A stretch of 64,000 nucleotides of DNA, from contig CM038908.1 of NCBI GenBank assembly GCA_021904315.1, forward strand, positions 15,210,501-15,274,500, read 5' to 3'. The stretch's first letter is position 1. The number at the start of each line of letters is the position of its first letter. Below the pieces are notes generated by a model. It saw only the letters and a program-made list of their open reading frames with translations. It was not told the DNA's origin and made no database searches. The stretch is from Sphagnum magellanicum (Eukaryota > Streptophyta > Sphagnopsida > Sphagnales > Sphagnaceae). The position numbers and the translations under genes were made by a program. Below are positions 1 to 10,150 of this stretch, one piece after another.

Positions 1-1199
1 CACTCTGCTAATTGTGTGTGAAACCGAAAAATATAAGGCCAAACCTAAAAATATATATCATTGAAAAAAACTTGTCTCATTCAGTGGGAAACCAGAGACA
101 ATGTAAGGCAAAACCTCCTCCAAAAAAAATCGATGCAAAAGCGCCTATCACCTGCAAGGGCAGGGCCTAACAAAGATGAGTACTTTGCATACTTAATTAG
201 TCCTTAATTATTATTGAAATTCTGGAAAACTAAATTTGAAACTATCAAACCTTTTTTTAAAAATAAATAAAATTATTCGACAAAGAAGTGTTGATTATCT
301 GTTGTAAAAGTAAAGTATTTTTTAAAATTTTAATTCAATATGAGCATGCTTCTGAATTCTTGATTTTTTTAGCAAAAAAAAAATTCTACACATTATGTAT
401 TTCACAAATCTGTTGTAACAAGCAAAAAGAAAAAACATAAATTCACAATAATAAAAGCAAAATTTGTCTTTTTTGAGAAAAATATGGAACGGGTCAAGGG
501 CTAACAAGGAGAAATTTTATTTATTATATATCCTAGCTAATTTAAATAAATAAATAAAGGAAAAAATACCCGGCAAGGGAACAAGAAAAGGGAAAAAAAA
601 AAGAAAAAAAAAGGGACTGAAGTCTCAACAAAACAGCACACTTGAAAAGGCAAAACCCACAATGGGCAGCCCTAAGGAGAGAAATTACAAAAACCTAGGA
701 CCTATAAACCCATCATCAATAGCATGAAGCAAGTCGTGCAAAGACATGGACGAAATACGTGAAAGGACACCAAGCCTACAAGAGACTCTTTTTGTTGTCA
801 CAATTGCTTGTCACAAGATAATGACGGTCTGAACTCTTCGAAGAAGAGCCATCAAATACTCTTTGTCTATAAAATGAACTAAAAATATGAAAAATGGGAG
901 ACCTTCGAAGTCCTTGCCGATCATGTCATGTTGGAATATCATTCCCTTGTTGTTGTTGATGTAAACATCCAAATATTTCTACTACTAAAGGGATGAAAAC
1001 CATTGAGACCATTTACTTGCTTGAAAAAAAATGTATGACAATTAGGTAGGATTTTTTTTTAATTTAATACATTTCTACTTTCTTAGCAGGTCTATAGCCA
1101 AAGGTGACTAAATCTACTCGAGGAATGATTGCCATTATGACAACATCACAAAATTGAGGGAAAAAAAAACAAAACAAAAAAAACAAAAAAAATGCACTT
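1..1199. other. AT-rich upstream intergenic DNA
   Basis: I see no gene here. The stretch is AT-rich, with poly(A) and poly(T) runs (for example 590-615 and 1160-1190), and short frames carry no recognisable domain. Two similar AAACC-type phrases occur at about 20-55 and 100-120, but they are too short to assign to a repeat family. Confidence 0.5.
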
Positions 1200-1630
1200 C
1201 TATGGTCTAAATATGGCGATATCAACTCTTTTTCTTCTTCTTTTTTTTCTCTCAAAATATGGCGAATTTTGGGGATTTCTGGGAAATCTGAGATACGTGA
1301 GTCCTGTCTGGGGTCCAATCTTCCTCAGACAGACTTGAATCCCACCCGCCACCTGCCCCGTCCAAGGAAAAATCCACCTCGATGTGATGAGATTTTGCAC
1401 TAGGTAGGCGTGGGAGCACGCACTGCTCGGCAACTGTGGTTGGAAGGAAACTCAGACTATCCAAATCTCGGCACACAAGAGAGAAGCATTTTTGCTTGTG
1501 AGCGAGAAGAGAGAGGACCCATCTCCAGGAATTCTCGTCATCCGCATTTGCTCGTCTCGTCTAGGGTTTTGTGCACGTCCTTGTTGTTGTTGTTGTTGTT
1601 GTGGTGTTTCTTTTTTGTTGTTTTTCTAAC
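1200..1630 (+). promoter_or_regulatory. Promoter and 5' leader of the nodulin-related gene
   Basis: Composition becomes richer in GC from about 1270, just before the first coding exon. A CTAGGGTTT motif at 1561-1569 is the reverse complement of a telo-box-like AAACCCTAG, which is common near the start of plant housekeeping genes. A TTG trinucleotide run at 1580-1602 lies in the presumed leader. I found no convincing TATA box, so the transcription start is not placed. Confidence 0.45.
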
Positions 1631-3294
1631 ATGGACTTCTTGAAGGAGGCTGCCAAGCTTGCGCAACAGCATAGCAAGCCTCAAGGAGGTGGTGGCGACT
1701 ATGACGGAGCTCTCCCACACCCCCACACAGCGATTTTCTCCCAGCATGCCACCACCGTCTCGCATGCTGGAGGACCGGGTGGTACCGCCGAGCACACCAA
1801 GCCGAGCACGACTGAACTCTACAGTAGTGCGCAGGTCTTTGCCCCTACACTCCTTCAGCTTGCCTTTTCTTGTCTTTTTTCTACTCCATTTGTGATTACT
1901 GCATGGCAATGTTGTTGTTGTTTGGTATTTTGTTCTCCTCTGCTTCTCAGTCCCTTGGTAATGAGATCTCTTGTCTCTACTTCCCTTGTGTCTGTGTGAC
2001 CAACATCTAGGTCCACTGTCGGTCCAGCAATGCTTCTAGAGTCAAGCAGAAATGGGAAGAGATGGAAATCCTTCCAGTGGTTTGCAAGAGAATCCAAATC
2101 CTATTGCAGCATCTGCATCTTCAGATCATGCAACAAGATCAAATTGTTGTCTTCAGATGCAATAAACATGCCTGTAATAAGAATCTTGCTGGAATGTGGG
2201 ATCATATTGCAGCCCTGCATCTTCAAGAATATACTTCAAATATTCACCCACACATATCAGAGTAGTAGCTTCCATCTCAGATAGCAGTATGCATGTGCTG
2301 CCGCTCATGTTCAGGATACAGGGACAGGATTTTACAAATCTCTTTGATCTTCATACCTGTAGGTCATCTATCAGGCGGCAGCAGGGAGAGGGAAGCAAGG
2401 GGGGATTGATGAAGGAAAAGTTGCTGGTAAGTGTCTGAGTTCCTGCTTGAAAGTGGATTGCCTCTCCAGTACTAACCCACATCATGGCTTGAGTCTTCCT
2501 GATGTTTGCAGAGATGCAACCCAAACTTGAGATTTCGTAAGATGGTTTGCTCAGATATTGGGCTACTCCCAATGTCGGGAGCTGATGGAGTCGGTGGGGA
2601 ATTATGGCAGCTCATCACTGCTGTTTGTGATCAAAGATTTGGACTGGATATAAAACAAACTGTTAATCTGCAAGAGATTTGTTTAACACTGGCAGGTGCA
2701 GCAGAGAGCTTGCTGGAGGGTTTGTCTTCTTATGGAGGTTTAGACAAGTCTCCATATGGAAATTACATAGAAAAGGCAGAAACCTATTTACATGGCTATG
2801 CCCAGAAGCATGGAGGAGGTCAGGCTGCACCTTTGACCTCAACACCAGGTGCTGCAGTGCAGGAACCGACTTTCCCGGATCAGCATCGTGTTCCTCAAGC
2901 TTCAGTCCATGCAGCTGGAGCTGGAGCTTACACAAACCAAGCTCCATCTTATTCCAGTGAAGCTGGAGGTTATGGACACCAAGGCCCATCTTATCCTGGT
3001 GAAGCTGGAGGTTATGGTGACCAAGGCCCGTCTTATCCTGGTGAAGCTGGAGGTTATGGACACCAAGGTCCGTCTTATCCTGGTGAAGCTGGAGGTTATG
3101 GACACCAAGGCCCATCTTATCCTGGTGAAGCTGGAGGTTATGCAAACCAAGGTCCATCTTATTCAGGCGACCCTGGATCTAACTATACACCACAGGGCTC
3201 ATATGCATCTGAAGGAAGACCTCATGGATATCAAGGTCCAGCCCACAGAGGTGAAGAGGCTCCAGGACATAAGAAGCCATCTTGGTATGAGTAA
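1631..3294 (+). CDS. Nodulin-related protein (NRP1-like) with Gly/Tyr/Pro repeat tail
   Basis: Three exons are inferred: 1631-1834, 2363-2426 and 2696-3294, giving 288 residues with all phases closed. The start MDFLKEAAKLAQ matches the usual MDF opening of plant nodulin-related proteins. Exon 1 ends ELYSSAQ. Exon 2 reads VIYQAAAGRG then IDEGKVA. Exon 3 continues GAAESLLEGLSSYGGLD and YIEKAETYLHGYAQKH, which is the conserved helical NRP core. Splice sites are CAG|GTCTTT, GTAG|GTCATC, CTG|GTAAGT and GCAG|GTGCAG. The C-terminal third is a 14-residue repeat rich in Gly, Tyr and Pro (core GGYGHQGPSYPGEA), longer than the short Arabidopsis NRP1 that I remember. Arabidopsis NRP1 is linked to heat and ABA responses; no enzyme activity is known to me. 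A longer frame running back from exon 3 to 2512 is open, but it lacks NRP similarity and is better read as intron. Confidence 0.85.
2944..3195 (+). repeat. 42-bp coding tandem repeat (5 good units plus 1 degenerate)
   Basis: Units start at 2944, 2986, 3028, 3070 and 3112, followed by a diverged sixth to about 3195. Each encodes 14 residues of the form PSYPGEAGGYGHQG. The units are almost identical, differing mainly at the HQ/DQ/NQ position and at third bases, which suggests recent expansion or homogenisation by unequal crossing-over. The phase is kept, so copy-number change would alter tail length without breaking the frame. Confidence 0.95.
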
Positions 3295-4973
3295 GGTGGT
3301 TTTCTTTGCCTCACACAAGACCGTCAGCACCTGCATTTTCAGTTGAATCTTGTTGTCACAACTTAGATGCTCTTAGAATATCATCCCTCCTTGCTGTTGA
3401 ATCTCAACAAGGAATGTGTGCATGATGTGAGTACATATTCTGCAGTGTAAAGATCATCACCTGGTGATTAAAAGACTCAGGTGAATTCCAGAGTTCTTTA
3501 GCACCACAAAGATGCAAACTTCAGGGAACATACACTGGTGATCTCTTGTCTACCAATGATAATCGAATCTTTGGTTTTGTACACAATTGCACCCATTTCT
3601 ATGTTCAAGTTTTCCTTCTCAAAGGTGCAGATCATCATGCACAATGAGGCCAAACTATGCAGTTTCTTGTTTCCCTGCAGAGTACAAAAAGCATCCATAA
3701 AGAGATTTGATCCTAATTGTACAGATGTATGATCCAATTGCATTTGCATCAGTTTTGTCAGATTTCCTGAGTCTCTCAACGGATATCCACAGCCACATGC
3801 ACAATATTGTTCCCAACATGGTGGATGCCCCACAATATCTTGAGAAATACCAAGCATTCCTCAAGAAAGTCAACCTGGAAAGAATGGAAAGATGAACCCA
3901 TCATATGTTCTTGATATTTCAAAATCTGGCAATAGAACAATCATTAAAAAGAAGAAGCCTTTACAGAGCAAGACAGGTGGTTTTGATGACAGTGACATAC
4001 ATTTTCATAGACCTTCAAGAGCAACAGCCATTGGAGCTTTACAATGCATTGGACATACCCAATCCAGATTGACCATTCTGTTTTCTTTTTGCAACTCATA
4101 TAGAAGTTGGAACCAATTTGTATGGAGAACCACTTTGAACTGTGAGAATCAATGCTTTTTAAGTCAACCTGACTAGAATTGAGAGATGACCAAAATAGAG
4201 AAACAATCCAATAATGTCACCCACATGTTCAACAGCAACAGGTATGGTATTGACCAACATAAAGAGGAAGAGAGGAGAGAAACCAAACAGATAACATTAA
4301 GAGCATGATCTTTGCAGAGCCCTTTGTGCGCATTTAAGAGCATGACTCTGCATCCCCACAGTTAAATGTGTTCAAAGACACTGAAATAATGGATTCAACA
4401 AAATTGCATCCATTCACATTCACAAACTTAAAAACCATCTGCACTTCTTCCAATCAACTGTAGCTCACAAATTGGTGTATCTTTGACAAAAATTTACTGG
4501 TATGCAGGAAAACTCCACATTCCCCCTAAGACAAGTAACTTGATGAGTAAAATACACCCATTGAAAGTCAGCAACTTGTGAAGAATGCTCTGGTGTCCTT
4601 CTGCTCAATAATACTAGCTGATCTGACTGATGAGTCAGATGCAATTCAAGAAATCAAGATAAACAATTGGGCATCAGCAGCCTCATAATGGCATACCCTA
4701 TTTGCAAGCAACCTGCTGAATCTCTGTATATTCATCAATGTGGTTATCTCAAGCTCTACAGAAAACTGCACATATGAAACACCTCCTCAAAGAAGATGGA
4801 AATGGACTCAATGTTAATATGCTGTCCAATTGTACAGCTTCCACTTACAGTCCACTGACAATCTTCATGTGTTGGTCAATGATCTGTAAAAGAAAAAGAA
4901 AACAAAACCTGTAATCGCCACTACCAGCTACCATCCTGTACCATGCAAGGTCTGAACCTTTTTGGCAATGGCT
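3295..4973. other. Convergent intergenic region between NRP-like and proteasome genes
   Basis: This holds the 3' flank of the plus-strand NRP-like gene and the 3' flank of the minus-strand proteasome gene. Short plus-strand frames at 3707-3895 and 3892-4176 have near-genic composition but no domain that I recognise and no supported splice partners. I treat the stretch as untranslated or intergenic DNA. Confidence 0.5.
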
Positions 4974-5723
4974 TTATGATTCCTCCGTTGGCTGAGTGAT
5001 TCCCAGAGTTAGAAGCAACTTGTTCAAATCATCAGCAGAGAAGACCTGATACTTGACTTCTCCCTGCGCAGTTAGACTGACCTCAGCAAGCTCCAGTTTC
5101 TCTGCAGAGAGGGTGGTGCTGTCCATGGTCTTACTCAGCACTTTCAGAGCCAGCTGAACTGCCTCTTCTCTAGTAATATCATCCTTGTAGTCCTGCTTCA
5201 ACATCGATTGCGCTGCTTGGTTGTTTGCGCCTATTGCTCCTGCCTTCCAGCCTCCATAATTTCCACTAGGATCACTCATGTAAAGCTGGAAACCAAAGTT
5301 GGAGTCGTGACCTGCAAAGAGGAACGACACACCGAAAGGACGAAGACCTCCAAACTGAGTATAGCCTTGCTTAGTATCGCAAAGCGACTGAACCAGTTGT
5401 TCCACTGGCATGGGCTCCTGGTAGGCTAGGGTATACCGTTGCGCTTGCAATCTGGCTGTATTGATGAGAATGTTGGCATCCGCCATGATGCCCGCCACGG
5501 CGCACGCCACATGATCATCGATTTTGTACATCTTCTCTGTGGACTTGGTGGTTGCTAAGAGCTTGGAGGTCACACGCTTCTCGGCAGCCAAAACCACTCC
5601 ATCTTTGGCTAACACACCGATTGCTGCTCCCGCATTACTGATAGCTTCCATCGCATACTCTACCTGGTATAACCTCCCCTCCGGCGAGAAGATTGTCGTC
5701 CTGCTATCATAACGCCGAGACAT
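4974..5723 (-). CDS. PAC1: 20S proteasome subunit alpha type-4
   Basis: A single uninterrupted frame encodes 249 residues, essentially the length of plant PAC1 (about 250). It starts [20 protein letters not shown], and the following VEYAMEAI completes the proteasome alpha-type N-terminal signature. This segment gates the 20S core channel. The body keeps typical alpha-4 phrases such as [29 protein letters not shown] and [11 protein letters not shown]. Alpha subunits are structural and lack the catalytic N-terminal threonine. The start was placed at ATG 5721-5723 because the family begins there; an in-frame extension to 5768 ([10 protein letters not shown]) looks like leader sequence. The acidic tail ends PTEES. 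No intron interrupts the coding sequence. The protein belongs to the outer ring of the 26S proteasome in cytosol and nucleus, and so works downstream of ubiquitin such as that encoded at 33.1-34.0 kb. Confidence 0.96.
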   Translation of the reverse strand: MSRRYDSRTTIFSPEGRLYQVEYAMEAISNAGAAIGVLAKDGVVLAAEKRVTSKLLATTKSTEKMYKIDDHVACAVAGIMADANILINTARLQAQRYTLAYQEPMPVEQLVQSLCDTKQGYTQFGGLRPFGVSFLFAGHDSNFGFQLYMSDPSGNYGGWKAGAIGANNQAAQSMLKQDYKDDITREEAVQLALKVLSKTMDSTTLSAEKLELAEVSLTAQGEVKYQVFSADDLNKLLLTLGITQPTEES

Positions 5724-6011
5724 ATTCGCTCTAAAACAGACACGCACACGCACACATACAATCCTCACTCACAAAACCCAAAAGAACAAAAAACCGAATC
5801 CTTGAACTAAAAACCACAACAAACCAAAAAAAATACAACAACAGAGAAAAATCCGGTCACACAGGAAACAGGAAATGCAAGACAAGAGAAGAGAACGCGA
5901 GATCAACAACAGTGAAGCAAGACTGGAGACACAAGATCGAAAGAGACACAAATTTGGTAAGAATGAAAACCCCACAACGATAACACACAATGAAACAGAA
6001 ACAAACAGGTT

Positions 6012-6107
6012 TTTAGGGTTAGGTTTAGGGTTAGCTGTAACACCGAACCTGGTGTCTTTAGGTTTGGAATCCAGAATCAGGAAACGAACCTGGTGTAATT
6101 TAGGGTT
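6012..6107 (-). promoter_or_regulatory. Telo-box cluster upstream of the proteasome gene
   Basis: TTTAGGGTT occurs at 6012-6020, 6024-6032 and 6099-6107. Read on the gene's strand these are AACCCTAAA telo-boxes, a known element near the start of plant genes for translation, cell division and proteasome components. They lie about 290-385 bp upstream of the start codon, in the likely promoter or leader. Confidence 0.7.
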
Positions 6108-6187
6108 GGAATCAAGAGTCTTTGATTTATATGAATCTACTAGAGTTTTGTTGCAACCCAAAGACCTGCTTTTGATGATACCATGAT

Positions 6188-6670
6188 ACCTTGGCAACTT
6201 TGACACTAATTATATTATTTTTCAGAAATGTTGAAATATTCACCCAAGAAAATTCCAGAAAACATTCTGTGAAGGAAAATATTCAATCTTCAGGAATATT
6301 TCATTTTCTTGAAATGAAAGTTTCAAAGCTAATTAATTATTTGACAAACATGTGTTGAAGTTGCCAACGTACTATTATATTATTTTTAGAAATATTCAAA
6401 TATTCAAAAACAACTCTATTAAACATTTTGTGAAGAAAAATATTTAATATTAAAGAATATTTTATTTTCTTGAAATGAAAATTTCAAAGCTAATTAATTA
6501 TTTGACAAACATGTATTGAAGTTGTCAAGGTATTATCATATTATTTTTTAGAATATTCCCCAAAAAATTCAAAAAAAACATTTTATGAAGGAAAATATTT
6601 CATTTTTTTAAAATGAAAATTTCAAAGCTAATTAATTATTTGAGAAACATGTGTTGAAGTTGCCAAGGTA
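6188..6670. repeat. Three-copy AT-rich tandem repeat (period about 140-160 bp)
   Basis: A shared block containing TTTCAAAGCTAATTAATTA, followed by an ACATGT motif and GAAGTTGCCAAGG, recurs at about 6322, 6481 and 6619. Between the blocks lie similar AT-rich spacers containing AAATATT and ACATTTTGTGAAG-like phrases. The first copy begins with CTTGGCAACTTTGAC, the reverse complement of the block's end. The array abuts the promoter side of the proteasome gene. Confidence 0.85.
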
Positions 6671-7278
6671 CTATTAATGGATTAGGTCATTAGTGGGAGA
6701 AATAAATTACACACTACTGAAGGTACATGAATGGTTTTTGGCATAAATTAAATTATTTTTCGTTTTGTTGAAATTTTGAAAAAAATAAAATTAATTACGT
6801 GTGTTGATTTTTTTTTAATTATTATAAAATTAGGAATCTCTAGTTTTCAATTGTTGGGCTTGAACTGTAGACCTTAAAGTTTAAGAACTTAAGAAGTTAA
6901 GAATGAGGAAATCTAAACACACTATATTGTCCCATAAACATAACAAAAATGTGTTTATTATTTTTTATAATCATTCTTTACAAAAAAATTCAACATTAAA
7001 AAAATCAAGCATCAAAATTTAGATTTAGATTTTTATTAATTATTCAACAGTTTGTTGTCAGATGGGATAATGGAGTACAATATTTTAGATGCAATAAACA
7101 TTAGCAAAGGTTCACATTTAGAATGTGGGTGGCTCTATTTTGGGAACTCTTGCCTTTTGTGGGGCTAACACATGTATTATCAACACATATTTGTGTGACA
7201 TTAAATGTTATATGGTAAAATTGTTTATCAACAAACATGTATTTATTATCAATTTTTTTTAATATATATTTTCATTTC

Positions 7279-8368
7279 TTGATCAAATTGAGCAATTTTT
7301 GTGTCATTGAATGTGTAAATTAGAGGGTTACAGATGTTTTTTTTAATATCAGAAGCCAAGGAACAGCATAGAAAACACACAAAAGGGATGAGTGAAACTT
7401 TGTTTCAAACTTTTTGAAAAAATAGCTCTAAATCTCTTTCTAGTTCTAACCTCATATCTTCTTTTTTTAAAGTCTTTTTTAAATAATTTAAAACTTGGTA
7501 CGTGTGCCAACTAAGACTTTACTAAAAAAAAATTATATTTCAAAGACAAAAATGTAACGATCCAAAACCTTAATCTATTTTAATTCACCTATCACCAAGC
7601 ACTAAACTCTCTTAACATCAAACACCTCATATTTTCTCTCATTCCTTTATTGAATTGAGTCATTTTTTTGGCATTGGAAGCTTTAGGTGGAGGGTTACAA
7701 ATGTTGTTTCAGTTTCAAAGAACAACGCATAAAGATTCGACCTCTTTTGATTTCGTAAGTGTTTGCTCATAGGCTTATTTATCTTTAATTTTTTATTTTT
7801 TAAATTTATCTCAAATTTTGTTCAAGTTAGGGTAGATAGGTTGGTGAATGAACATTTAAGAACTTGAAGAAAGTTGAACCCTTACACATTTTTCCTACAC
7901 TTTTTTTTTTTTTTTTTGAAGCTTAAAAAACATTTGTAACCCTTGTAACCCTCCACCTAGTGCTTTCAACATCACAAAAATTGCTCAATTTCATTAATGA
8001 ATGTGGAAATTATGAGATATTTGGTGTAAGGGGGCTTAGTGTTCAATGATGAGTGAATTAAAACATATTAAAATTTTAAGCTTAAACTTTTTTGTCATTG
8101 CACCTTTGCTTTTAAAATACAAAGAAGTTTTGTAAAGCCTTAGTTGATGTACCCATCAGGTTTGAAATCACTCAAATTGACAAAAATATGAGGCTAGAAC
8201 TAAAAAGGGTCTAAAGCAATTTTTTTCAAAAAGTTTGAAGCAAACTATCATTCATCCTCTTCACGTGTTCTGTAGGCTGCTCCTTTACTTCTTACACTTC
8301 AAGAACATTTGTAATCCTTCAATTTGCCCGTTCAATGACACAAAAATCACTCAATTTGGTTAACGAAT
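7279..8368. repeat. Large foldback (inverted-repeat) element, about 1.09 kb
   Basis: Arms of about 430 bp, 7279-7712 and 7925-8368, are reverse complements with moderate divergence. For example, left GAACTTTGTTTC and TTTTTGAAAAAA phrases pair with right TTTTTCAAAAAGTTTGAAG. Left CTAGTTCTAACCTCATAT pairs with right ATATGAGGCTAGAAC. Each arm also ends in a related module (TTGAGCAATTTTTGTGTCA followed by GAGGGTTACAAATG), so that module appears four times: about 7285 and 7655 forward, 7950 and 8310 inverted. The spacer (7713-7924) includes a poly(T) run. I see no transposase. It resembles a foldback or MITE-like element, and its transcript would form a long hairpin. Confidence 0.85.
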
Positions 8369-8553
8369 GAGTAAAATATTGAAAAGTGTTCAGTGATAAA
8401 TATACGTTCGATGATGAGCGATTCTACTCTAGGGCTATTTCAACCGCACTTCTCCCAATGTTTTATTTTGTTGTCTTTTTTCTCTCTTTTTTCTGAACTG
8501 GAGTCGTAAGTCTGAACTGTGAACTACAGCGTCGCTATGCCCCCCCCCCCCCA

Positions 8554-8989
8554 AAGGAGCTGATCTACAAACGTGGATATGGCAAGCTGAACAAAGCTCG
8601 ATCTCCATTGACTGATAACTCCATCATTGAGGAGGTGAGTGGTTTTGAGTTTCATAGCACACATCCATGTGTCTCAGTGCTCAATGGAAATTCAGCTGTA
8701 TTAAAGTTTGAGATGTGTTTATGGTGCCACATATTTCCAGCTTTTGAAACTCTCAAGGGGTTTATTCTTGCAGGCTCTCGGCAAGTTCAGCATCATTTGC
8801 ATTGAGGATCTTATTCATGAGATCTACACTGCGGGTCCTCATTTCAAGGAGGCCAACAACTTTTTGTGGCCATTCAAGCTAAGCTGTCCATTGGGTGGCC
8901 TGAAGAAGAAGTGCAACCACTATATTGAGTCTGGTGATGCTGGAAATAGGGAGGATAAGTTGAATAATCTCATTCATCAGATGAACTAG
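8554..8989 (+). pseudogene. RPL7: 60S ribosomal protein L7 (uL30), 5'-truncated gene fragment
   Basis: Two exons, 8554-8634 and 8774-8989, encode the last 98 residues of RPL7. The first reads [19 protein letters not shown]. The second holds [33 protein letters not shown] and the terminal QMN. The intron keeps GT-AG ends (GAG|GTGAGT, TTGCAG|GCTCTC) and phase 0, and the frame has no stop before the natural end. Full plant RPL7 has about 240 residues; the earlier exons are absent from the 2.3 kb between here and the divergent proteasome gene. That interval is occupied by the foldback element and AT repeats. The fragment starts right after a run of 12 or more C's, which could act as a pyrimidine tract before AAAG. 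Because the intron is present, this is a duplicated genomic fragment rather than a processed copy. The arginine usual before NHY is cysteine here. Confidence 0.85.
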
Positions 8990-10150
8990 GTTTGTCAGGA
9001 AAACTTTGTCCTGTCTCTGAGAAGAGTCTGAGCAGCCCAATTTTTGGCTAGATATATGACAGGGTTTCTCAGTGCTCTCTTTTGGAGAAAGATTGAGAAA
9101 TGGAGGTATTGTTCTTCAAAGCTTTGCTGTGAGTGTTTATGGATTGTCACGTCTGTCTTCCATCACTTCACTCTGCACACGTTTGCTTGCTTGGGATGCT
9201 ACGAATGGTAATAGACACTTGTGGTATCATGCCTGATTGTTATTACTAAGTGGGGCTTCAATGACTGCTGTTTGACAATAGGTTTTTTTTTCCTTAATTG
9301 ATTTCTGCAAGGTTCACGGTTTGCAGCATCAACCAGCAAACTTGTGACAGGCTTATGTCAGATTATTAGGCCCAAACATCAAAATTGTGCCCAACAGGGC
9401 ATTACAACCAAACATGTTCTGAGATCTTTTGTGATGCAATTTTTTGTGATCTTTTGCAATGCATGTCCTCTGTTAAGTCTTGGGGGACTTTCTTTTGCTA
9501 ATGTGATAATTGCAGCAAGAATACAGATAGGCAGGGTTTGATCCCTGCTTCTGATAATGATAGCTATTAGGCCTTCCTGGATTGGCTAGTGAGGGGGCAA
9601 CTCGGTTTTCTTGTGCACTTTGCATCTAAAGGCAAAAGGTTTCCAGATGCTGCAATTCATTTAGATGGAATCAGAGATGGAGAATTATGAGACACTTTAC
9701 AAAGCAGAGCACAAAACTTAAGATCTCATTCATAATATCTCCATGATTATTATTATGACTGTAACCAACAGTTTTGTTGTCTGACTGTTAGCAATACTTC
9801 TCAAGCAAACCAGAGACTGTCAACCCAAAAACATAACAGCTAATAAATGATTGTAATGTTTTATTTGAGCTGAAGTGTTGACACATGGAAATGATTGTGG
9901 AATCTAGGAATTCAAATCTACACCCTGCACAGATCTCCAATCCAGGTAGCATCAATGAAATGGCAGACCACAATCTAGTGCATCTAGCTTGGCATCTAGC
10001 TTCAGTTTCCTCAGTTGATTCACATGGCCATAAGAACATCTCCAAATTTCAAGGTAAGCAGAGATTGTGAACAAAAGACAAAAGGCTCTTGTAGGTCTTC
10101 TAACTCATCTCTCATTCCCCCCTCCCCCCCTTAGTGTAGAAGAGAGAAGG
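8990..10150. other. Intergenic DNA between the RPL7 fragment and the FAHD1-like gene
   Basis: The composition is less AT-biased than deep intergenic DNA, as expected for 3' flanks of two convergent genes. A GGTTTGATCCC phrase at about 9535-9545 resembles a tRNA B box, but no A box lies at the right distance. No coding region is supported. Confidence 0.45.

Noticed and set aside
2512-2695. Open frame extending upstream of NRP exon 3 (MVCSDIGLLPMSG... type)
   Set aside because: It is open but shows no NRP similarity; using it would break the family match that exon 2 (VIYQAAAGRG...KVA) provides in correct phase.
2663-3346. Repetitive frames on both strands overlapping the NRP-like tail
   Set aside because: Alternate-frame translations of the 42-bp repeat, with no independent support.
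3707-4176. Two plus-strand frames as a small gene
   Set aside because: No recognisable domain or matched splice signals; position fits 3' flanks of convergent genes.
4974-5768. Longer N-terminus for the proteasome subunit (start at 5768)
   Set aside because: The added [15 protein letters not shown] is absent from the family, whose conserved start is [10 protein letters not shown].
9530-9550. B-box-like GGTTTGATCCC
   Set aside because: No A box upstream; isolated matches are expected by chance.
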